The position numbers were made by a program, and so were the translations under genes. From positions 1-9,472 of the forward strand of contig JBIQID010000122.1 of the NCBI GenBank assembly GCA_044508215.1: a stretch of 9,472 nt of DNA, read 5' to 3'. Source of the stretch: JAEZFI01 sp044508215. GTDB lineage: Bacteria; Actinomycetota; Acidimicrobiia; Acidimicrobiales; Microtrichaceae. This document shows positions 4,638-9,472 of the stretch, in pieces. The notes beneath the pieces are model-generated. The model was not told where the DNA came from. It worked only from the letters and a program-made list of their open reading frames with translations, and did not search any database. Numbering within the stretch: position 1 is the stretch's first letter; each line of letters opens with the position of its first letter.

Positions 4638-7175
4638 ATGGATCGTCCTCCAGCCATCGAGGTGCGCGGCGCCCGGGTCAACAACCTGGCCGGCATCGAC
4701 ATCGACGTCCCGCTCGGGCAGCTCGTCGGGATCGCCGGCGTGTCCGGGTCCGGCAAGTCGTCGCTCGCCATCGGGGTGCTGTACGCCGAAGGCTCCCGCC
4801 GCTACCTCGAAGCGCTGTCGACCTACACGCGCCGCCGCATGGCGCAGGCGCCGCACGCCGCTGTCGACTCCGTCGAGCACGTCCCCGCTGCGCTCGCCCT
4901 CCGCCAGCGGCCCGGCGTGCCGGGCGTCCGCTCGACGTTCGGCACCTCCACGGAACTGCTGAACGTCCTGCGGCTCATGTTCTCCCGGCTGGCGTCGCAC
5001 CGGTGCCCGAACGGCCACCACGTGCCGCCGAGCATCGACGTCGCCGCCGAGGTGCCGCTCACCTGCCCCACCTGCGGCGTGCGGTTCCCAGCGCCCGGAG
5101 CGGAGGCCCTGGCCTTCAACTCTGCGGGTGCGTGCCCGACCTGCGAGGGCATCGGGATCGTCCGCGAGGTCGACGACGCGACGCTCGTGAAGGACCCCGA
5201 CATGAGCATCGACGAGGGCACGATCGTCCCCTGGCAGATGTTCGGCTTCAACGTGATGCCGCAGATCGCCCGCGAGTTCGGCGTACGCACCGACGTGCCG
5301 TACCGGGAGCTGACCGACCGGGAGCGAGAGATCGTCCTCGCCGGACCCGAGGAGAAGAAGCACATCGCGGTCACCTCGAAGAAGGGTGTCCACGAGCTCG
5401 ACTTCACGTTCCGCAACGCCCGTCTGACCGTCCTCAAGGAGCTCGAGCGAGCGCTCGACGAGAAGCGCTTGGCCCGCGTCAGCCGGTTCCTCACCGAAGC
5501 GACGTGCCCGACCTGTGGTGGGAGCCGGCTCTCGGAGGCGGCGCGTGCTCCGCTGATCGGCGAGCTGGATCTGGCCGATGTCTCGGCGATGGCGCTGGAG
5601 GACGTGCTCGACTGGGCGCCGACCGTCGCTGCGACGCTCCCGGAGGACATGCGGCCGATCGCGACCGCGCTCATCGAGACGCTCGACGCCATGGCGCAGC
5701 GGCTCATCGAGCTGGGACTCGGCTACCTCACCCTCGACCGCGCCAGCTCGACCCTCTCGACCGGGGAACGCCAGCGGGCGCAGCTCGCGCGGGCGGTCCG
5801 AAACCGCACCACGGGCGTCCTCTACGTGTTGGACGAGCCGTCGATCGGCCTGCACCCCGCGAACGTCGAGGGTCTTCTCGGCGTGATGCGGGACCTGCTC
5901 AGCGCCGGCAACTCGGTCGTGTTCGTCGATCACGACGTGCAGGTCCTGCGTGAGGCCGACCACCTCATCGAGATCGGCCCCGGCGCCGGCCGCGACGGCG
6001 GCACCGTCATCGCAACAGGCACCGCCGGCGAGCTGGCCCAGGATCCTCGGTCGCTCCTGGGACCGTTCCTGTCCGGCGAGCAGCGGGTGGTGGTGCGCGA
6101 ACGAGCTCGGGCAGAGGACGTGTTCGCCGCCGGCGCGATCCACTTGGAGACCGCTGCGATCCACACGGTCCACCCCCTCGAGGTCGACCTGCCACGCGGG
6201 CGGCTCACCGCGGTGACCGGCGTGTCGGGCTCGGGCAAGACCACGCTCGTCCTCGAGTCGCTGGTCCCCGCGCCCGAGGCGCAGGGCGGTGACGGCGAGA
6301 CCGTGCTGCCGGGACACGTGCTCGCCGTCGACCCGGCCGGGATCACCCGGGTGCGGTTGGTCGACGCGACGCCGATCGGCATCAACGTCCGCTCCACCGT
6401 CGCGACCTACAGCGGCGTCATGGACGATCTTCGGCGCGCGTACTCACGCCTGCCGGCCGCCCGTGATCGGGGCCTGGGTGCCGGGGACTTCTCCTACAAC
6501 ACCGGGTCGCTGCGGTGCCCGCGGTGCGATGGAACTGGGCAGGCGAGCCTCGACCTGCAGTTCCTGCCCGATGTCGAGATCACCTGCCCCGAGTGCCACG
6601 GCAGCCGCTACGCACCCGAGGCCGACGATATCCGACGGCCGCTTCCCGGCAGCCCGGGCGAGGAGCCCGCCCCCGGAGGCGACCAGACCATCTCGCTGCC
6701 CTCGCTGCTGCGCCTGTCGGTCGCTCAGGCGCTCGATGTCGTCGGCGACCTGGCGCCGGTCCGGCGGAAGCTGCAGGCGCTCATCGACCTCGGACTCGGC
6801 TACCTGACCCTCGGCGAGGACACCCCTGCGCTGTCCGGTGGGGAGGCGCAGCGGCTGAAGCTCTCGACCGAGCTCGGCAAGGACCAGGGCGACGCGCTGT
6901 TCGTCCTCGACGAGCCGACCGTCGGATTGCACCCGCTGGATGTGCGGACGCTGCTCGAGGTGCTCCAACGCCTCATCGACCGAGGAGCGACCGTCGTCAT
7001 CATCGAGCACGATCTCGACCTGATCGCCAACGCCGACCACGTGGTCGACATGGGACCCGGCGGCGGGGCAGCCGGTGGGCGGATCGTCGCGACCGGCACG
7101 CCCGAGGACGTCGCCGCCGACGAGGCCAGCACCACCGGCCGCTACCTCGCTCGGCACCTCGGACGCCAGGCATGA
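4638..7175 (+). CDS. UvrA2-type UvrA paralogue (ABC-ATPase lacking the UvrB-binding domain)
   Basis: An 845-residue double ABC ATPase of the UvrA family. First half: Walker A GVSGSGKSS (34-42), signature LSTGE (373-377), Walker B LYVLDEP (395-401). Second half: GVSGSGKTT (528-536), LSGGE (732-736), FVLDEP (755-760). Zinc-finger pairs are CPTC at 143 and 166, CPTC at 290, and the C-terminal DNA-contact finger CPRC (627) / CPEC (650) with the canonical 19-residue spacing and FLPDV motif. Only about 15 residues separate the first zinc ligand (Cys123) from Cys143, where canonical UvrA carries some 100 residues of UvrB-binding domain, so that domain is missing. This defines the UvrA2/DrrC-like class, tied to tolerance of DNA-binding drugs and DNA damage, and not to UvrABC excision as such. 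ATG 4638 was chosen by homology; the frame opens at 4443 but the extra residues are not UvrA-like. No ribosome binding site or TA-containing -10 is visible in 4500-4637. Confidence 0.9.
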   Translation: MDRPPAIEVRGARVNNLAGIDIDVPLGQLVGIAGVSGSGKSSLAIGVLYAEGSRRYLEALSTYTRRRMAQAPHAAVDSVEHVPAALALRQRPGVPGVRSTFGTSTELLNVLRLMFSRLASHRCPNGHHVPPSIDVAAEVPLTCPTCGVRFPAPGAEALAFNSAGACPTCEGIGIVREVDDATLVKDPDMSIDEGTIVPWQMFGFNVMPQIAREFGVRTDVPYRELTDREREIVLAGPEEKKHIAVTSKKGVHELDFTFRNARLTVLKELERALDEKRLARVSRFLTEATCPTCGGSRLSEAARAPLIGELDLADVSAMALEDVLDWAPTVAATLPEDMRPIATALIETLDAMAQRLIELGLGYLTLDRASSTLSTGERQRAQLARAVRNRTTGVLYVLDEPSIGLHPANVEGLLGVMRDLLSAGNSVVFVDHDVQVLREADHLIEIGPGAGRDGGTVIATGTAGELAQDPRSLLGPFLSGEQRVVVRERARAEDVFAAGAIHLETAAIHTVHPLEVDLPRGRLTAVTGVSGSGKTTLVLESLVPAPEAQGGDGETVLPGHVLAVDPAGITRVRLVDATPIGINVRSTVATYSGVMDDLRRAYSRLPAARDRGLGAGDFSYNTGSLRCPRCDGTGQASLDLQFLPDVEITCPECHGSRYAPEADDIRRPLPGSPGEEPAPGGDQTISLPSLLRLSVAQALDVVGDLAPVRRKLQALIDLGLGYLTLGEDTPALSGGEAQRLKLSTELGKDQGDALFVLDEPTVGLHPLDVRTLLEVLQRLIDRGATVVIIEHDLDLIANADHVVDMGPGGGAAGGRIVATGTPEDVAADEASTTGRYLARHLGRQA

Positions 7176-7181
7176 TCGGCG

Positions 7182-7565
7182 TCAGCCGGTCGTGCTCCCG
7201 CGAACGCCGCTGACCCGCCGGCCGATCTCGTCGAGGTGCGTGTCCCAGGTGCCGCAGCACCCGCCCCAGATGTCGATGTGCGGGTGCTGCGCGGCGAGGT
7301 CGCCCACGAGCTGACCGAGCTCCTCGGGGTCGCCGCTCTCGAGGTGGCCGAGGGTGCAGAGGGCGATCTTGTCCATCGCTGCGGCGTTGGGGCGGAGGCT
7401 GCGGACACGCTCGAACCACGAGCCGCTGTCGATCGCAGGAAGGGACTCGAACGGGTGCGAGCAGTTGATGCCGTAGAACGCGGGCCTTGCGTCGCCCGCC
7501 TGCTCGTCGACCGCTTCGATGGCCTCCTGCAGGCGGCGGGGGACGGCAGACCTCTTCGGTGGCAG
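7182..7565 (-). pseudogene. 5'-truncated remnant of a homocysteine S-methyltransferase-family gene
   Basis: The minus strand encodes about 128 codons matching the C-terminal third of homocysteine S-methyltransferases: LQEAIEAVDEQAG, YGINCSHPFES, a W..R...LRPNAA block, LGHLESGDPEELGQLVGDLA and IDIWGGCCGTWDTHLDEI. All three zinc-binding cysteines are kept (Cys of INC at 7461-7463; the Cys pair at 7254-7259). The N-terminal two thirds of the barrel are absent, because the DNA upstream is the start of an unrelated + gene. No start codon with a ribosome binding site lies near the break. Around 7535-7565 the LP...LQEAI junction has extra residues, and another frame reads RRGLPSP there, so a small frameshift may also be present. 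The intact enzyme would move a methyl group to homocysteine to make methionine. Codon choice is still typical, so decay looks recent. Its stop lies 6 bases from the UvrA stop, convergent. Confidence 0.75.
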
Positions 7566-7580
7566 TCGAGCTCGCTGCTG

Positions 7581-7592
7581 GGCCCGCGGGCC
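7581..7592. repeat. 12-bp perfect palindrome just before the PH-like gene
   Basis: GGCCCGCGGGCC reads the same on both strands and ends 3 bases before the ATG at 7596. It could be an operator, or a hairpin close to the start that limits translation. It is all G and C, so chance is a real possibility in this DNA. Confidence 0.25.
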
Positions 7593-7595
7593 ACG

Positions 7596-8090
7596 ATGGT
7601 CGTCATGCTTGATGCGACGAAGCGGATGCACAGGTGGCTGGGTGGGCGACTGGGATCGGACGAGGTGGTGCTGGCGGCGGTCAGCGTCCACCGGGAGGGG
7701 ACGACCAGCGCGGCCATGCTGGGCGCCACCTCCGCGATCCTGGGTGCCGAGGCGGGGTCCGGCGTCTCGTTCAGGGATGTGCCGACCCGCGATGCCGGCG
7801 GTGACCAGGGGCAGGCAGCCCTTGGTCCCTTCCTCTATCTCGTGCTGACCTCACGGCGTGTGCTGGTGGTGCGCCGTTCGGCCTTCGGCCGACCCAAGGG
7901 CGTCGCGTTCGAGGCGCCGGTCGAGGAGGTCCAGGCGATGGGGCTGAAGCCCCGCGCGAGTCGCGTCGAGCTGCTCCTCAGCGGCGACCACTCGCTGACC
8001 TTCGAGACGCCCAAGGCTCCGAAGTTCCTCCCCGAGGTGTACCGCCGCCTGCCCGCGCTGCTGACGGAGGCCAAGCGCACCGGGAGGTGA
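7596..8090 (+). CDS. Small protein with a PH-like (bacterial PH) domain, function unknown
   Basis: A 164-residue soluble protein. I recognise no named family with certainty. The C-terminal half (about 78-155) has the strand pattern of a bacterial PH-like domain: LYLVLTSRRVLVVRRS, then KGVAFEAPVEEVQAM, then SRVELLLSGDHSLTFE, then a closing helix FLPEVYRRLPALL. 'LTSRRVLVV' followed by a strand set against a regulatory segment is typical of such domains. The N-terminal half begins with a basic amphipathic stretch (8-20) and an Ala/Gly-rich part (39-54). ATG 7596 or the in-frame ATG 7605 may be the start. There is no ribosome binding site, so leaderless translation is possible. The open frame runs back to 7236, but that part is antisense to the methyltransferase remnant. 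The gene appears to sit on the break point that removed the 5' part of that remnant. Confidence 0.65.
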   Translation: MVVMLDATKRMHRWLGGRLGSDEVVLAAVSVHREGTTSAAMLGATSAILGAEAGSGVSFRDVPTRDAGGDQGQAALGPFLYLVLTSRRVLVVRRSAFGRPKGVAFEAPVEEVQAMGLKPRASRVELLLSGDHSLTFETPKAPKFLPEVYRRLPALLTEAKRTGR

Positions 8091-8099
8091 CCGGCGGCA

Positions 8100-8126
8100 G
8101 GCCGACGACGCCTCAGCCGGTCGGCC
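8100..8126 (+). terminator. Possible terminator hairpin after the PH-like gene
   Basis: A perfect 7-bp inverted repeat, GGCCGAC (8100-8106) and GTCGGCC (8120-8126), with a 13-base loop begins 9 bases after the stop at 8090 and is followed by CCCCTTGG. The position is right for a terminator, but the T-tract is poor and the loop long. Confidence 0.35.
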
Positions 8127-8145
8127 CCCTTGGTGATCGCCTGGC

Positions 8146-8159
8146 CTCGCGGCCGCGAG
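8146..8159. repeat. 14-bp perfect palindrome upstream of the membrane-protein gene
   Basis: CTCGCGGCCGCGAG is a perfect palindrome 34 bases before the ATG at 8194. It could be an operator for the next gene or a second stem of the terminator region of the previous one. There is no further evidence for either. Confidence 0.3.
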
Positions 8160-8193
8160 CTGGCCCGAGAGTCGTCGACGTCCACCGGGCAGA

Positions 8194-8622
8194 ATGGACC
8201 GTCGGATGACCGTTGAACCTGCCGGTCCGGCTGCGGTGCGCGTGCCGAAGGCCTTCCCCGCGCTCTTGGTCGGCTTCGCGGTGCTCTACGCCTGGCGCAT
8301 GAGTGGGGTGCTCGCCGTCAGCCCCGTCACCGACCACCTCAGCAACTTCTACCTGTCCGGTGCAGCGCTCACCCTGCTCATCGGACCCAACGGCTTCCGC
8401 GGGCCCAGCCGGCGGTCGTTCGCGCTCGCTGCGGGCGCGGCCATCGCGGCCGCGAACGTGGTGATGGAGATGGTCGTCCCGGCACTCGGGCTCGAGGAGA
8501 CGGTCAACCGTGCGATGGGCGACGTGAACACGAGCGATCCGGTCGACGGGCTGTTCGGGATCGCAGCGGTCGTCCTCGTCCTCTCGCTGGTCCCTCGGCG
8601 ACAAGTCGGCGCCGACGGCTGA
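8194..8622 (+). CDS. Small integral membrane protein of unknown function
   Basis: A 142-residue protein with about four predicted membrane helices: 21-38, 51-66, 76-98 and 117-133. Conserved-looking features are TDHLSNFYLSG at the start of the second helix and NTSDPVDGLFGIAAV leading into the last. The latter is loosely like the D..D...GxxxG end of VanZ-like proteins, but not enough for a call. ATG 8194 gives the longest frame; an in-frame ATG at 8206 is an equal alternative, and neither has a clear ribosome binding site. CAGAAT at 8190-8195 could act as a -10 element for a leaderless start at 8206. It is followed 38 bases later by the methyltransferase gene, on the same strand but probably with its own promoter. 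No function can be given. Confidence 0.65.
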   Translation: MDRRMTVEPAGPAAVRVPKAFPALLVGFAVLYAWRMSGVLAVSPVTDHLSNFYLSGAALTLLIGPNGFRGPSRRSFALAAGAAIAAANVVMEMVVPALGLEETVNRAMGDVNTSDPVDGLFGIAAVVLVLSLVPRRQVGADG

Positions 8623-8647
8623 TCTTCGGCGAGTGCTTCGTCGCGCC

Positions 8648-8653
8648 TAGGTT
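8648..8653 (+). promoter_or_regulatory. Probable -10 element of a leaderless promoter
   Basis: TAGGTT fits the actinobacterial TAnnnT -10 form and ends 7 bases before the ATG at 8661. A transcript starting at the usual distance would begin at or next to the A of the ATG. The gene lacks a ribosome binding site, which agrees with a leaderless message. No clear -35 is visible. Confidence 0.45.
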
Positions 8654-8660
8654 CGGCGTC

Positions 8661-9472
8661 ATGCCGCATCTGCCCGGCAGCCTTGCCTGGCAGGGAGTCG
8701 CCTCGCACTCGATGGTGCTCGACTACCACCTGGGAATGCTGCACGACGCCGCCCGGATGGACGCCTTCCGTCGAGCGATCCATGCGACCGTGCAGCCCGG
8801 TGACGTGGTGCTCGACCTGGGCTGCGGTAGCGGGGTGCTGTCCTTCATGGCGTGCGAGGCCGGCGCTGAACGGGTCTACGCGATCGAGGGCGGTCCGGTG
8901 ATCGAGCTGGCCCGCGAGCTGGCCGCCGCGAACGGGTTCGGCGACCGGATCGAGTTCCTCGAGGGGTGGTCCATGGAGCTCGGCGTCCCGGAGCCCGCGG
9001 ACGTGCTCATCTCCGAGACGCTCGGGAACGCCGGCTTCAACGAGGGGATCATCGCCTGGAGCGTCGACGCTCGGCAGCGGCTGTTGCGACCCGGCGCAGC
9101 GCTGATCCCTGAGCGAGTACGCCTCTGGGTGGCGCCGGTGGAGACCTTCGATGAGCATCCGGTCGTCTCGGACTGGCTGGCCGACGACCTGCCCTACGAC
9201 TTCGCGGCGGCCTTCGAACGGGCGGCGAAGACGCTCTGGTTCGCTGACTTCGCGCTCGAGGACCTGATCGGCGAACCGCAGCTGGTCGCGGACGTGGATC
9301 TGCAGACCGCGCCCTACGAGACGGTCACCTCCACAGGGGAGCTGCGGATCGACCGCGACGGCGTCCTGCATGGGATGGCGTGCTGGTTCGACACGCTGCT
9401 CTGCCCGGGGGTCACCCTCCACAACACCCCGCCGAGAGGCGATTCGAGCTGGTCGCACGGCTTCCTGCCGCT
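8661..9472 (+). CDS. PRMT-like class I SAM-dependent methyltransferase (3' end outside window)
   Basis: 270 codons, open at the window edge. It resembles protein arginine methyltransferases in order and detail. YHLGMLHDAARMDAF (22-36) matches the PRMT 'HEEMLKDxxR' helix. Motif I is VLDLGCGSGVLS (50-61), with acidic Glu76 (YAIEGG) as the likely ribose ligand. The double-E loop SETLGNAGFNE puts Glu119 and Glu128 nine residues apart, the spacing of the catalytic glutamates of eukaryotic PRMTs. The C-terminal barrel ends CWFDTLLCPGVTLHNTP and SSWSHGFLPL, which is equivalent to the THW-loop region, with the Thr-His replaced by Ser-Ser. The usual homology label would be 'methyltransferase domain protein' or 'L11 methyltransferase', but the double-E loop points to an arginine or similar guanidino/amine substrate. 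The start is backed by a TAGGTT -10 seven bases upstream (leaderless). The substrate is unknown. Confidence 0.8.
   Translation, partial: MPHLPGSLAWQGVASHSMVLDYHLGMLHDAARMDAFRRAIHATVQPGDVVLDLGCGSGVLSFMACEAGAERVYAIEGGPVIELARELAAANGFGDRIEFLEGWSMELGVPEPADVLISETLGNAGFNEGIIAWSVDARQRLLRPGAALIPERVRLWVAPVETFDEHPVVSDWLADDLPYDFAAAFERAAKTLWFADFALEDLIGEPQLVADVDLQTAPYETVTSTGELRIDRDGVLHGMACWFDTLLCPGVTLHNTPPRGDSSWSHGFLP

Noticed and set aside
4410..6317. Long upstream extension of the minus-strand SRPBCC frame (887 residues in total)
   Set aside because: It is antisense to the UvrA-like gene and is a codon-bias shadow; the paralogue alignment sets the start at 4409.
7236..7595. N-terminal extension of the PH-like protein over the methyltransferase remnant
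   Set aside because: The opposite strand is clearly homologous to homocysteine S-methyltransferase here, and the + translation has no recognisable feature.
7879..7893. Hairpin TCGGCC-TTC-GGCCGA as a terminator
   Set aside because: It lies inside the well-supported coding sequence of the PH-like gene and has no T-tract.
8349..9458. 369-codon minus-strand frame opposite the methyltransferase
   Set aside because: It is a shadow of the + strand gene, which has clear motif I and a double-E loop; the minus translation shows no recognisable domain.

Overview
The window is very GC-rich, gene-dense bacterial DNA of actinobacterial type. Pointers to this are strong G/C at third codon positions, a Ddn-like (F420/deazaflavin) oxidoreductase, a GTGA start-stop overlap, probable GTG starts and at least one probable leaderless gene. 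It looks like Actinomycetota chromosome, possibly a deep lineage such as Acidimicrobiia, but the genus cannot be fixed from the sequence. No integrase, transposase, tRNA, rRNA, CRISPR array or phage gene was seen.

Layout: (1) 1-923, the 3' end of an ABC-2 type permease followed closely by a Ddn-family oxidoreductase, both +. (2) 963-2090, minus strand, a membrane-anchored alpha/beta hydrolase with three predicted N-terminal helices and an intact Ser-Asp-His triad, converging on the oxidoreductase. (3) 2271-4450, a small cluster: an SRPBCC protein and a DUF6544-like protein on + joined by a GTGA overlap, and a second paralogous SRPBCC protein on - whose 3' end overlaps the DUF6544 gene by 68 bp. 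The second SRPBCC gene is preceded by a 14-codon reading frame with an excellent ribosome binding site that ends in an ATGA overlap with its start. (4) 4638-7175, a UvrA2-type (UvrB-independent) UvrA paralogue, +. (5) 7182-about 7565, minus strand, a 5'-truncated remnant of a homocysteine S-methyltransferase gene. (6) 7596-9472, three + genes: a small PH-domain-like protein, a small membrane protein of unknown function, and the first 270 codons of a PRMT-like class I methyltransferase with a conserved double-E loop.

How the genes might work together: only two joint units are supported by spacing, the permease/oxidoreductase pair and the SRPBCC/DUF6544 pair. The two SRPBCC proteins share a membrane-anchor-plus-lipid-pocket architecture and probably do related jobs, perhaps binding a hydrophobic ligand at the membrane. 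The UvrA2-like protein is probably a stand-alone DNA-damage or drug-tolerance ATPase. The rest looks like single-gene units on alternating strands.

No clear new multi-gene defence, biosynthetic or mobile system was found. The points most worth following up are the leader ORF/SRPBCC coupling, the SRPBCC-DUF6544-SRPBCC arrangement, the bacterial PRMT-like enzyme and the decayed methyltransferase gene.
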